Assembly (NCBI RefSeq): GCF_964656455.1
Contig: NC_135712.1
Location: 66,965,239 to 67,029,238, forward strand
DNA from: Halichoerus grypus
Lineage: Eukaryota > Chordata > Mammalia > Carnivora > Phocidae
Direction of reading: 5' to 3'
DNA: 64,000 bases
In this document: positions 23,320-34,480 of the stretch, piece after piece
How positions within the stretch are numbered: the stretch's first letter is position 1
Layout of the letters: each line of letters begins with the position of its first letter
Made by a program: the position numbers and the translations under genes
The notes under the pieces: generated by a model
What the model was told of the DNA's origin: nothing
The model's input: the letters and a program-made list of their open reading frames with translations, nothing else
Databases searched by the model: none

Positions 23320-23999
23320 CTGCGCTCGTGTGCATGTCTGTGTGGGGGTGTGCATGTGAGCAGGAGTGTGAGAGGCAGTGTGTGTGCATCTTCCTGGGGT
23401 GTCTGTCCCTCTCTCTCCTCCTGGGTTTTGAGCCCGAGGGTGTTGGGCGGGGGGATGGGTGGTGAGAGACAGATTCCAGAACAGGCAGGAGACACCATCC
23501 CCCTTCCCGCCCCGCAGGGTGATAATGCCACCCCTCCAGCTCCTGCCGCCTCCACAGCTGCTGCTGTCAGCAGTCAGCTTCCTCTGCCGCACACTCTCGG
23601 GGAACAACTTCGGAGGAAGCAGTGTTTCACAAAAGTCAGCGGCACCATCTCTCCTGTTTCCAGCCCAGGTCCTTTGCTGTCCCCATTTTGGTCATTGGCC
23701 TCCATGCTCCCATCCCAAGGCCCATGCTCCCGAAGATGGAGAGCCTAGAAACCTCCCCCATCTGCTCCCATCACAGAGCCACGTCCCTCTTCTCTACCCT
23801 CCCGGGGGGTCCTGGGCTAGGGAAGAAGGAGAAGCCAGCCACCGTGGAACCTCCTCTCAGGGAAAACGAGGAAGCCGGTAACCGGATGGAGGAACTGAAA
23901 GAGGATGAGTGCTTTGGAGAAACACCACCAGTGTGCTACCCCAGACCTAAAGGTCATGAGCTTGACCGTGCAAGCTGACCACCTAGGCAGCTTGGTCTT
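21399..23999. other. Unique sequence
   Basis: Moderately GC-rich, with the TG microsatellite at 23,292. A CG-richer patch near 22,970-23,160 is too small to be an island. No gene. Confidence 0.5.
23292..23319 (+). repeat. (TG)n microsatellite
   Basis: About fourteen TG units, continuing into an impure TG/GC-rich stretch to about 23,390. Confidence 0.95.
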
Positions 24000-24215
24000 G
24001 TGGGTAACTGCTTAGGCTCAGGAGTTAGGCACAACTAGGACTTTAAAACTTATTAATTGTGGGATCTTGAGCAAACCAAATCTCTGACCTTCGGTGTCCC
24101 TGCATGAAAACTGGGAATGTTAAAATCTACTTTATGGAACTGTTGTGAGGAGTCAATGAGATAATATATATAAGGTGCTTTCCCCATGCCTGGCCCGTAT
24201 CAGGCCCTCGGGAAT
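24000..24215 (+). repeat. MIR
   Basis: 'gggatcttgagcaaaccaaatctctgaccttcggtgtccc', 'gttgtgaggagtcaatgagataatatatataaggtgc' and 'catgcctggcccgtatcagg' identify a sense MIR. Confidence 0.75.
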
Positions 24216-24494
24216 GCCTGGCCCCTGGTTGTCTTCATCCGTGGAATCCTGAGAGGGTTGTGGTGCCTCCGACAGTGGGAGGGTCTCCAGGTGGGCTGAT
24301 GGGAGAAGGGCTGGGCTCTAAGACACCAAGAGAGGCGTGTAGAAGGCGCAGAGCCAGAGTGTGGGTCTGGAGAGGAGAGGCTCAAGGGCGGAGTGTTGGA
24401 AAAGTGAGCCCAGCAGAGGAGGCAGAACAGAAAACGGAGCAACCATGCTAGAGAACAGGACCCATAGGAATCACAGGAGAGAAATGGCACAGTC

Positions 24495-24514
24495 GGTGGT
24501 GGTGGTGGTGGTGG
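24495..24514 (+). repeat. (GGT)n microsatellite
   Basis: Six to seven GGT units in unique sequence. Confidence 0.9.
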
Positions 24515-24626
24515 AGAGAGCTGCCTGCCCAGAATGAATGTTAGTCTGGGGTTTTCTGGAAAAGAATCCAGAGACTGAGGCATAGAGTGGCTGGATCAGC
24601 ACCCGTAATCAGAAGCCAAAATGGAC

Positions 24627-24740
24627 AGGGGTGCTTGGCTGGCTCAGTTAGAGCATGGGACTCTTGATCTTAGTGTTGTGAGTTTGAGCCACACGTTGGG
24701 TGTAGAGATGACTTAAATAAATAAATCTTTAAAAAGAAGA
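24627..24740 (+). mobile_element. Can-SINE, short form
   Basis: A sense-strand Can-SINE of about 114 bp starts with 'ggggtgcttggctggctcagttagagcatg' and ends in an AAATAAATAAATCTTTAAAAAGAAG tail. The flanking duplication is 16 bp with one mismatch: agaagccaaaatggac at 24611-24626 and agaagccaaaattgac at 24741-24756. Confidence 0.92.
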
Positions 24741-25109
24741 AGAAGCCAAAATTGACAAACTGAAGCCTAATAGAAGAGAGCCAACTTTACCAGATTCTCC
24801 CAGAAAACCCTCAATAATCACCAATGCCCACAGGGATGATATGGGGAGCCACCACCAAAGGATCTGGGCCTGGAGACAGCTCCACTGCTGAGGAGGCTAT
24901 AATCAGGGGTTGGCCATGGAGGTCTTACTTCACACCTGACATGGGCTTGCCTAGGCTATACATGATTTACATCCTGAAGACCCTGCTGGTAGAGGAAAAG
25001 CTAAGACAGCATGGCACCCCAGCTCAAGAGGTAGGCCTGACCCTGTTGGACAGGGAGGGGGAAAGGAGAGCACTTCTAGGCCATGAATGCTCAGGCCAAC
25101 ACCTCAAAA

Positions 25110-25240
25110 GAGGCAGCCCGGTATCATGGAGCAGTGGGGGAACCAAGGAGTTTGGGCTCCAGTCCCCATTCTGCCAGCAACTGGCCAGGGTACTGGCCTT
25201 CTCTGGCCCTCTGTATCTTCCTCTTTGAAATGAGACCGGA
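25110..25240 (+). repeat. MIR fragment
   Basis: 'agcccggtatcatggagcagtgggggaaccaaggagtttgggctccagtccccattctgccagcaactgg' is the MIR left half, followed by 'ccttctctggccctctgtatcttcctctttgaaatgaga'. Confidence 0.7.
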
Positions 25241-26749
25241 TCTGTGGCCTTCAAACTTTGTTTTCAGCAGCAGAACCCATTCTTCAAATGAAAACTTACC
25301 TAGAACATCTTTATCTAAATCAGATAGATGCAGAGTTACACCGGTGGGCAGGGGGCTGGGCCCTGGATGCTCCGCCTCTCTCAGCAACTCTCAGGGTAGC
25401 TCGGAGAAACCCCAGGGCTCCCAGAACACAGCACGAAACTACAGTACTAGCTGTCTCTGCAGTCCTTTCACCTCTCTGACACCAAGGCTTTTTATTCGCA
25501 GGGGAAGTTAAGTAGCTACCAGCTAGGATGGGCACCAGCTCGAGGGCCCAGCGTGAGAGGGTCCCAAGAAAGGGAGCAGGCTACCCCCTTAGGAGCACCT
25601 GCTGGGGCAGGCCCCGCGGGAGAGGCTGCTGAAGGTGGGAGCTGTGACTACAGATGGCAGAGGGGGGGCCAGCCGGTTCCAGGCTCCAGGGTGACAAATG
25701 TACTACACAGAGAGGCCAGATGGATGCCCCTGCCTTTGGCACTGTGGCTCCTCCAGGAAACACTGGGCCGCTTTTCATACCCTGGACTGCTGCGGGCTCC
25801 CGCTCTCCCCAACTCAGCCAAATCATAAATCTAGCCTGCCAGGGGAGCTGGCTGCCCTGACCCCGGCCCTGTGCTGCCCACCCCCCCCCCCCGCGTCTTG
25901 GCCTCGCCTCATGCCAAGATGGAGATCCAGACACAAGCAGCAGCAGGAGGGACCGTGGGTGGAGCTGGGCCACATGGACTGAAGGTCCTGTCGTGGCTTG
26001 GCTTCCCAGAGTTCCTTCATCCAGAGTTTTATCTTTTTGCCTCTCAAATCACTGCCTCAGGCTTTTACCTCGCCCCCCTCACACCAGCCTCCTTGGTGAA
26101 GAGTTTCAAGTCTGACAGAAATCGGGGAGTTCCACGACACCTCGAAGCCCGAGTCTGCCATCTCCCTTCCCCGAGCCCCGCAGGGGCTGTTCTCACCCAG
26201 GCAAAGGCTCCTCAGCGGGAGATGCAGATACAGCCCACGACTGGCAGCCGCCCGCATTCTCTGTCTCCCAGAGGGAAAAAGACGGCCTCACCAAGGGAAG
26301 GGTTTATGTCTTCCTTGGTCCATCTTTGGTTATTTCTCTCCCGCTCCCCACCCCTCTCCTCTATCCACGTCCCCAGGAAAAAAAAGGTTCATAAAAGGAT
26401 CTCCCCTGGCTCCCTGCCCCCAGCCTTCCCTGCCTCTCTCCTCTGTGCTTTTGGTTGCGAATTCAGCATGTTAATGTGTGTGTACTTTATGGTTTGTGCC
26501 CTGCTTGTTTCACCCTCGGATCCCCAGTGCCATGTTTCCGGCGTGGAAGGCACGGCTCAGAGGCTCTGACTCACCAGGGGCAGGGCAGAGACTAAACCTC
26601 TGAGCTCTCACTCAGAGTTTCTCACTTTATCACAGCTTTCTTCTCCTCACCTCTATCTCTATCCTCCTCCCTTCTCCCCTTTCTTTCCGGTATCTCTTCT
26701 CAATCCTTCTGTCCCCCTCCCAAAGACCTCCTCTAGACCACCTGAGCTC

Positions 26750-26850
26750 AGAGCAGGTGGGGACCTCAGGACCATCTCCCCCCATCCCCTGGTTTACAGA
26801 TGAGGAGACTGAGGCCACGTTACCTGCCTGGGTCCCCAGACTGCTTCCCT
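26750..26850 (-). repeat. MIR fragment
   Basis: 'tggtttacagatgaggagactgaggcca' and flanks match the antisense MIR core. Confidence 0.55.
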
Positions 26851-27306
26851 ATCTCCACCAGGGAACGTGGGTGCCTGTGGGAGGCCCAGAGGGGTGATGG
26901 ATTTCTTAAGTCATCCTGATTTTATTACTTGAAGCATTTCTAGGGCAGGACGCAGATAAATGCTTGCTGGCATGCTCCCTTCCTCCCTCCCTCTGCGGCA
27001 AAGACTGCATCTCTGCATAATGCTTGCACCCTGTTTCACTCAGAAGGGAAAGGTCAAGGTCTTCTGTCTCTGCAGTCAAAGTCATCAGCAGGCAACTTGG
27101 CCTCCACTCCCAGGCCAAGAGACCCTGCCCTCCTCACACCACATAGAGGGGTTTCTTATTGTTTGGTGGGTCTCCTTATTGTTTGTCTCCCTGGGACAGA
27201 GATCCTCCTCACCTCTGTGGATCACGCTTTCTCGTCCCTACACCCACGCTTTAAGGCATTCCTCCCTTAAATGCAAGCTCAGGGGGTCAGCAAACACTGT
27301 CTGAGC

Positions 27307-27335
27307 ACTGCCATGCTGGGGACTGCCATGCTGGG
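27307..27335 (+). repeat. Short tandem duplication, period 15
   Basis: 'actgccatgctggg' twice, separated by one G. Confidence 0.9.
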
Positions 27336-27529
27336 CTCAGTGGCAGGCGTGGCTGAGCCCAGCTCTCGGCCACAAGGCCACGGTCTGTCAAGAACCATGG
27401 AGCCCCCCTAGGAGCCCTCTGATCGCAGATTGGATGCCCTCTGTATCCTGGGTGACTTGTAGACCCTCAGAGTACCCTCCATAGGGAGGCCAGTAGAGGT
27501 GGTCTGCCAGGCAGGACGAGCTAGCCTGG

Positions 27530-27745
27530 TAAGGTAGAAGGGACATGGACTTTGGAAATCAAGAGGCTTGAGCTGAATCCTGATTATCACTTATTAGCAA
27601 CTTAACCTTACCTTGAGTGAGTCACTCCTCTGAGCCTCCCTTTCTCATCTGTTAAATGGGGGAGATAAAAGTTCCAAGCTTATCTATTTCACCAGGTGTA
27701 GGAGGATTAAACAAGACGATGAAGGTGAACGTGTTCTGGAAATGG
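27530..27745 (+). repeat. MIR
   Basis: 'acatggactttggaaatcaagaggcttgagctgaatcctg', 'cctttctcatctgttaaatgggggagataaaag' and 'aggaggattaaacaagacgatg' show a nearly full sense MIR. Confidence 0.8.
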
Positions 27746-28024
27746 ATGTAAGGCAGAAGTACAATTCCCCAGATCTACAGAGCTGCCAATATTCTGCTCT
27801 ATTCACATGGCTCCAAGCCTACCCTGAGGGGTGACTCATTTTGTTTTAGGACAGTGCCACCTAGCTTCCTCTATGTGTGGCTTTGTTCCTGACTCCTGGC
27901 CTCCCCGAACCCCCAGGTAGAAGCCGGGTGGCTCTAGGCTCCCTCTTCCCAAGGGCTCCATTAGGTGAAAACACAATCCAAGTCTCATCTACTCAACTCA
28001 TTACAAGAAGTGAGAGAGATTTAC

Positions 28025-28115
28025 TTCTGAGGCCTTCATTATCACCTAATTGCGTTCCCACTAAAAACTCATTAATTAGCCATTCTAAAGCTGTCAGCAC
28101 ATTTAAATAGACTTG
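28025..28115. promoter_or_regulatory. Candidate conserved noncoding element
   Basis: 'tcattatcacctaattgcg' and 'actcattaattagcc' carry clustered homeodomain cores (TAATTG, TTAATTAG) in unique sequence just left of a MIR. Confidence 0.33.
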
Positions 28116-28124
28116 TAAACTTAC

Positions 28125-28320
28125 AAACTTTTAGAGTTGGAAGATAACTTTGGCAAGTCCAACCTGTTCAACCCCCTTATGCTGGAAATGAAGAGGGTGA
28201 GGCCCAGAGAGGTTAAGTGACTCAACCAAGGTCACACAGCCGGCTAGTGATAGAATCGGGGCTCAAAACCCAAGCCATTGAGTTCCAGCCCAAAGACCCT
28301 CCTTCCCACTACACCACTTT
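28125..28320 (-). repeat. MIR-type repeat
   Basis: 'gaagagggtgaggcccagagaggttaagtgactcaaccaaggtcacacagccggctagtgatagaatcggggctcaaaaccca' is the antisense MIR core and left end, well conserved. Confidence 0.78.
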
Positions 28321-28599
28321 TCTAAAAGAAAGCAATGCCACCCTTCACCTCTCTCATCGATCCTTTTCCCAAAGGAGCGATTCTAGCTTGAGGTATGACC
28401 CCAGCTGAAAGAGAATACAAATGTGGAATTTTAAGTAGATATTTTTAGATGATGATATATGTACTTGAGCCCTGTGGTGATCAGCTGTGACATCCTAATG
28501 GGCCTCGTGCTTCCTGGAAGTGGGGGCAGCAGTGGTCCTCCCCTTCCCGGACAAGAGCAGACACATACACTGGACCTACGGAGCTAGAGGCTGGCTCTG

Positions 28600-28715
28600 T
28601 GGATGCCACCAGCAGCAAGTCAAATGCAGAGTCTTGGTCCCCAGCTGGACATCCTGACTCAGAAGCTCTGGAGTGGGGCCCAAGAATATGCATTTTGAGT
28701 ACCACAGCCTAATAG
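28600..28715 (+). repeat. Partial MER5A
   Basis: 'accagcagcaagtcaaatgcagagtcttggtccc' to 'gtggggcccaagaatatgcattttgag' is a partial sense MER5-group element. Confidence 0.6.
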
Positions 28716-29089
28716 AGGTTCTAAAAAAGAAACAGTAACAAATATATACAACAACTATGGAGACAGAAAAAGAGAAATACAGTAGGAGACTTCTAATGAG
28801 AGGATCAGAGGAGCGGCCCTCCAGAATGGTCCAACGGAGTGAGGGCAGGAGAGAGGAGCTGGACAGGGAACAGAGTCAAGGAAGCGCAGGTTCCTGGGGT
28901 GGCTCAGGTCCAGGACCCTGGGCAAGCGCCCATACCTGGAGCCAAGGTTCTCAGTCCTGGTGGCCAGGGGCCCAGCTGTTTATGAGGCAAGTGTCTGCCA
29001 GGACCACAGTTCGACCTGAGGCCAAGGGGTGGTCCTGGAGGCCCAGGCAGGAAGAGCAAAAGCCTCTCTGACACTCATAAGGCGTGGGC

Positions 29090-29252
29090 TGTCCTAAGTC
29101 TTCATGTGTATTAACACATCGAATTCTACTTAAACCCTGTGAAGTGGGGGCACGGTTGTTACTGCACACTCTGATGAGGAAGCAGGCTAGAAAACCAGCC
29201 ACGGGGCCAGGAAGTGGCAGAGCAGGGACTCAGACCTCTGGTTCCGCTGCAC
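29090..29252 (-). repeat. MIR
   Basis: 'atgtgtattaacacatcgaattctacttaaaccctgtgaagtgggggcacggttgttactgcacactctgatgaggaagc' to 'ggaagtggcagagcagggactcagacctctg' is a diverged antisense MIR. Confidence 0.65.
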
Positions 29253-29980
29253 CGGCTGGCGCAGCTGAAGATCAGAAGCTCATCATTCAGCCTGGCGGGC
29301 ACAGTGTTTCTCAGTGGAGGAGCCTACAGCATGTTGGGAGGGATATGCCTTTCCTGCGCCCTGCAGAGACTTCGCATCCCTGGCTTCTGCCACCAAACGA
29401 CAAGAGAGTTCCTAAGTCGCCCTGACGACAAAAACAGCCCCACACATCCAGACACCTGTGTGGTGGGTGGGTCCAACCCAGGAGCACCACCTGAAGTGGG
29501 AAATGAAGGATGCCGTGGGGAGATGCACTGACTCCCAGAGGCTTGGCTCCCTCTGTGGGGGACTGCAGTGCCAAAGGAGCTGGCCGAAACTTGGGAGGGG
29601 TGCCTGGGAGGAGCAGGGTGGAGTTTGTCTCCAAGAGCCCCCTCAGTGCTCAGGGTACTGGGCTGCTGCAGGAGGGGTAGGCAAGGCTGATGCTGCATGA
29701 AAAGGGAGAGAGGGAGAAGAAGCCATAAAGCCAGACACGGAGGCTTGAGAGGGAAACCCCAGGTGAGTCTGAATGTGGGATTCCCTCAGTTGTCTTCCCT
29801 GGACCCCAGCATCTCATTCTTTCACACGGTGGCCCAGACTGGCCACAGCCCTCAGAATCTCAGAGGGTGACCTTTCCCACAGAGGCCAGGGTAGCAGGAG
29901 GAGTATCATGGAGAAAAAGAGAAACAAGTCTGAGAACCCAAGCCACTGACTTTAGAGAAGAAGCTATCCCCCCACCACCA

Positions 29981-30232
29981 TTTTTTTTTAAGATTTATTT
30001 ATTTATTGGAGGGGGTGGGGAGGGGCAGAGGGAGAGGGAGAGGAACTCCAGCAGACTCCTCGCTAAGTGCAGAGCCCCATGGGGCTCCACCGGGGGCTTG
30101 ACATAGGGCGGGGTGTGATCTCCCTGCTGAGTGTGGAGTCTGACGCAGGGCTCAATCTGAGGACCCTGAGGTCGTGACCTGAGCCACAAATCAAGAGTCG
30201 GACACTTAACCGACCGAGCCACCAAGGCCCCC
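29981..30232 (-). mobile_element. Can-SINE, long form
   Basis: This antisense Can-SINE of about 250 bp has 'ttttttttaagatttatttatttatt' at the left and 'aaccgaccgagccaccaaggcccc' at the right. It is longer than the others, with an extra segment around 30060-30120. Similar C-rich 'ccaccaccattttt' and 'cccccgccattttttt' sequences flank it and may be a diverged target duplication. Confidence 0.9.
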
Positions 30233-30699
30233 TAGCCCCCTCAGCCACCCCCCACCCCCGCCATTTTTTTAAGCATGGCTGGTGGCAGCAGAAAATTCAC
30301 AAAGAGCTGTAGCAGCCCCAAATGGGCTGGGATAGCCCTGTGTCCCCTGTGTCCCCGTTGTTAGGGAACCCCTCCACCTCATCATCAGATGTGACATCAG
30401 AGCAGAGCAGGGGACCTTCAAACCTTTCTCTCCTAGTATTCAATACACTAACCCCATGGTGTGCATCTCTGCTTTTCCCACTGCTCTCCCCTTCAGGACT
30501 CCTGGGGACCAGACACCCAGAATGTATTTGTAATGTCCTGAGGAATGCACTCAGACATTATAAACTATGTTCACACCCCCTCATCCCCTTAAAAGCCCAA
30601 GCTTCGCGAGTCCTGAATTTAGTCTCACAGTGAGTGGCCAGGCAAGGTACTCAGAGGCAGAGGGAGGAAGCAGAGATAATCCATAAAGTAGAACACTAA

Positions 30700-30850
30700 G
30701 AGGGGATGACATTCCTCAGGTATTTATTGGGTAACGCATTCCTTTGAAAACTCTAAAATGCTATAGGATAAGGTAAATGCTAGATGCTGTGCATCATACA
30801 AGAGCAATGTAAAACATAATCCTCGCCCTGCAGGAAACAAGGCATACACA
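30700..30850 (-). repeat. Ancient LINE-type fragment (L2 or similar)
   Basis: 'ttcctcaggtatttattgggtaacgc' to 'aaaacataatcctcgccctgcaggaa' has the layout of antisense L2-type repeats ('tttattgagtgcctactatgtgcc...ccctgccctcatgga'). Diverged. Confidence 0.4.
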
Positions 30851-31724
30851 CAATGTCATTTTTGAAATAATGTCAAAATAAGTGTTCTACACAATAATTT
30901 CTATTGATGTTTGGAAATGCAGCAGAGATCAGCTCGCCATAACCAAACGGATGGGAATCAGAACAGGCTGTGCACCCAGCATGGCAAGCATCGTCAGAGG
31001 CGCCCCAGCAGAAGTTCAAGTGCAGGAAAACAAAAACAGGTTAGGTCCATGGGGCGATGGGAAGGGAGAAGGGAAGAGGCCGTACGAGAGCATCATTCTG
31101 GGGGCTCTGGGCTGGGTTCAGGCAGACAGGCATCAAAGGAGGGATGTGGTAGAGATCACTTTTAACCCTTCAATGAACCTTGTGCACTGTGTATGGAAGG
31201 AGCCCTTCACAGCTTTGATATACACGGGGGAATGCATTCCCTCAGCAGCAGACCCACTTCAGAGCTCCCAAATGCCACTGCGTGGACCACCATCGTGACG
31301 CGTGTCCCGAGCAGGAAACCCTCAAGTTTCACTATTGCATTTTTAGCTGCAAAAGTTCCGAGAGCAAACGGAGGCAAACTCCGGCTTTTCTTCCACTGGG
31401 GAGAGCAACTCAATTTGAAGAGTAGGCACCAATTAGCTAGGTGAGAAGCTCAAGCTGTGAATCTTGAAGAGCTTTAAGCTGATGGCAAATTGCAATTCTT
31501 CGGGTGGCAGTGGGAGGTAGGGACAGTGCCATCCTGAAGACCTGACCTGCAGTGGCTGATCATTACGTGATTTATGTCTCTTAGCGACCAGAGGAGCACC
31601 CATTTAGACGTCTTGTAAGAGAGGCTCCTTTTTAAGCCTAGGGTTATTTGTTCTCAGAGAAAGTGCTTTGGATGCCACTTCAAAATTAAATTTGTTAAGA
31701 ACTAATTATAAAATTAAGCTTCAT

Positions 31725-31835
31725 GTAAATCCACTGACCTTTGGTTTTCTTATCTGTAAAAGGTGGATGATCCAGGCCCTACCTTTTTCCTGAGATAAGG
31801 CTGAGGTGGTGTTTTGTAAGCTGGAAAGCACTACG
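31725..31835 (+). repeat. MIR fragment
   Basis: 'tttggttttcttatctgtaaaaggtggatgatcc' to 'gctggaaagcactacg' is the right half of a sense MIR. Confidence 0.6.
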
Positions 31836-32839
31836 AAAAAATTACTAGTGTTAAGAGTTTGTGGTATGTCTTTAACATCGTAATAAACTTGCTAGGTAAA
31901 GAGCCACAGGCTCACATAAGTGCCCACGGGAAGGAGAGGGCGTCCTGCAGATCTCCAGGCTCCACCCAGAGCCCACTCGCTTTGATTTCGTACGTTTGAT
32001 ATTTATCCATCGGTATGCTTTTCGTTATAAGTAACTCAAAACCCTACTCAATTCGAAGGGGCTGAAACCAAAGCAAATATAATAATTCACATGACAGGAG
32101 GTGTTGGCATTCCAAAAAAAAACCCACCCAGCTCACGGTTCTTTCCAATTTCTCCACTATGCCAACCTCTGTCATTCCACATCCCACTCTGCCATCCCCA
32201 GCAGGTTTTTTTTTTCCCAAAGAAAGTTCTGAAAGTTACAATTTGGCTGCCAAAAGCATTCAGGGCTGTGTGTCTCTTCATCTCTATCTACTTGGAGAAT
32301 GAATTCCTGTGGCCCTCTATTGCTAGTGAGGAAGAACTTTCTCAGAAATCAGCGGAGAACCTCTCTTCAAATCCCATTAGTCAAAATTCTGTCATGTGTC
32401 CATTTATGACCCAACCACTAATGAAGGAAAAGAGTGTCCCCTTAAACCAAGCAGGCCACCTTCTTAGGCTGAGGTCAATCCCAAATGTCATTGCTGCTAC
32501 TCGGGGAGAGGGTGTGGAATGAATAACGGGAAGTTAACCACAAGATTTCCTACCCAATTACAAGGACTTTAGTTTATCCATTTCCCAAACCCATATCATA
32601 AACGCAAATTGGAAGTGAAGAGACATTTGCTTTAGGCAGGTACATTGTGTCTAGCAAGAAGGGACATCAGTCACCAAGAAGCATAGCTGGAAAAACTAAA
32701 AAGCAGACACAAAAATGCAAAACCTCAGGGGGCCATTTGGTATAAGCCAAGAGTCCCCCAAGCCCCACTGAATTACAGCCCCATACAGTAATTAAGATTC
32801 CTAACATACCCGTGGGACATCAAGAAAAGGTTACATTTA

Positions 32840-33470
32840 TGCTTGTGTGACTGTTTAAAAAGGCAGGGGCGCATGTAATACATTTTACAGAGAATCGCAA
32901 ACACAGCGGCTGACAATTTTTTAAGTGCTGTTGCTTAAGTGGACAAATCTTAAACGAGTTAGAAAACTTTGAAATTTGGAATGACCCAACCCAGCTTCCC
33001 TGGAGAGCTGGGCTTTAGTGTGCAGACTGTAAAGAGGATCCCCGGCAGGCAGCAAGATGTCACGGCTGGCCTCCTCCCAGACTCCTTCGCGCTGATGGAA
33101 ATTGATTGCCCCTCATCTCCTGACGAGGTAGCTGATTACCAATGCCAAACAAATAGTAGGTATTTTTATGATGGTGTTGCTCTTCTAGAACAAATAGTCA
33201 GACTGCCAGCCCCACCTAAATTTATCATATCAGAGTCTCACAGGTGTGGCCCACACCCTTCTTTCCTTAAAGTTCCCCTAGAAAAAACTGATGACCAGCC
33301 AGACGAAACCTCATGCTACCGCTCTGAGAACCCAGAATGTTCTGCAAAGGGGAAAAGCCCTACGAATGAGAGAGCCAGGCCTCATGGACTCTACGAGTTA
33401 GCCTCTTTTGTACGTTCTTATAACAGGAAGGCCAGCATGAAATGTCAGAGACAGCAGAGGTTGTGAACAC
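32840..33470. other. Unique block with a 165-codon open frame
   Basis: No repeat is seen across 630 bases of about average composition. It holds an open frame on the plus strand (32969-33466) of 165 codons that is not explained by high GC or simple repeats. The translation has no domain I recognise and no signal peptide. I see no supporting promoter; the start context is ordinary. A conserved enhancer with a chance open frame is the likelier reading than a gene. Confidence 0.25.
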
Positions 33471-34179
33471 TTAGCCCTCTGGGAACAGGCACCGCTCTGC
33501 CCCACCCCCAACAGGAATGTCGCAACAGTACCTGACACACACCACCATCAGGTAAGTCTCTTGCTCAAGAATCACAGCCAGTCCACTTCCTAGACCCAGC
33601 TGCTCCCCTCCTCCATCTCTTCCTGCCCACAGTCTTCCCCGCCAGGCCCCACCCCCACAGCTTGACAGCCCCCTGCCCTCCCCAGCCAGGAAGGACATTC
33701 TTTGTCACCACAAATGGCACCACCCCAGTTTCTACTCACAGTTTCCCTTTGTAATTGACCACCCCCCACCTCCATCCTATCTCACTCTTTAAGACCTTAT
33801 TCACGTTATATCCAGGCCCAGTCCCTCTCATTGCAACTGGCTGAGTGTGGGGGTGGAACTGGGACTCAGGACTCCATGGTCACCAGAACATGACTTCCAG
33901 GGACCAAAGGGTGGTTAGCCTGAAGGGGAGATATGTACTTTTTACCTTTCTCCAGAAAAGGGAGAGCGTGATGTCCTGACCTCAAACTCTCCAGCCAGGG
34001 AGACGTGGGTCCCAGGCCAGATAGAAGTGACTGCAGACAGAAGTCACCATGTCCTGCAGGCCAGCCCTCAGCTTCTCTGACACTCTGCCCCCACCTCTCC
34101 AACTCCTGTGACCTTTAGTTACCAGCCTCTGTGCAGCCAGAGATTATGGGGTTGGCCATTACCCGAAGGCTCTTCCAGT

Positions 34180-34320
34180 TCCGGGCCCACTTAGCACCAT
34201 GTGTGTGACCTTGGAGATGGCCTGCAACCTCTCTGAACCTCAGTTTCCTCTTCTGGGATGGATAATGCTTGTCTTGGCTCATCTCCCCAATTCTCATGAG
34301 GCTTGAAACCCACAACAGAT
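34180..34320 (+). repeat. MIR
   Basis: 'tgtgtgaccttggagatggcctgcaacctctctgaacctcagtttcctcttctgggatggataatg' is the sense MIR core. Confidence 0.75.
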
Positions 34321-34404
34321 GTGAATGTGCTCCGTCAACCAGAAAGCACTGTTCACTCATGAAGGATCACTGTCCACTGGGCTCAGAGCATCTCCAGCTG
34401 GGAA

Positions 34405-34480
34405 AAGTGTCTCATTCATCTTTGTGTCTCCAGTGTCTGGAGTTGGCAAATGTCTCCTGAGGAATGGCTGGGGGTGGTAC
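34405..34480 (+). repeat. L2 3' tail
   Basis: 'tgtctcattcatctttgtgtctccagtgtctggagttggcaaatgtctcctgaggaatgg' resembles the last 70-80 bp of L2. Confidence 0.5.

Larger units (their letters stand above)
25241..27529. other. Unique sequence
   Basis: Holds a C-run at 25,881-25,892, one MIR remnant at 26,750 and a short tandem at 27,307. The 232-codon open frame at 25871-26569 has no recognised domain and starts at the C-run; I treat it as chance. Confidence 0.5.
30233..32839. other. Mostly unique sequence
   Basis: AT-richer DNA with one ancient LINE-like fragment (30,700) and one MIR half (31,725). The frame at 32091-32522 (143 codons) has no recognised domain. Confidence 0.5.

Noticed and set aside
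25871..26569. 232-codon plus-strand frame
   Set aside because: No known domain, starts in a poly-C run, no exon signals; chance.
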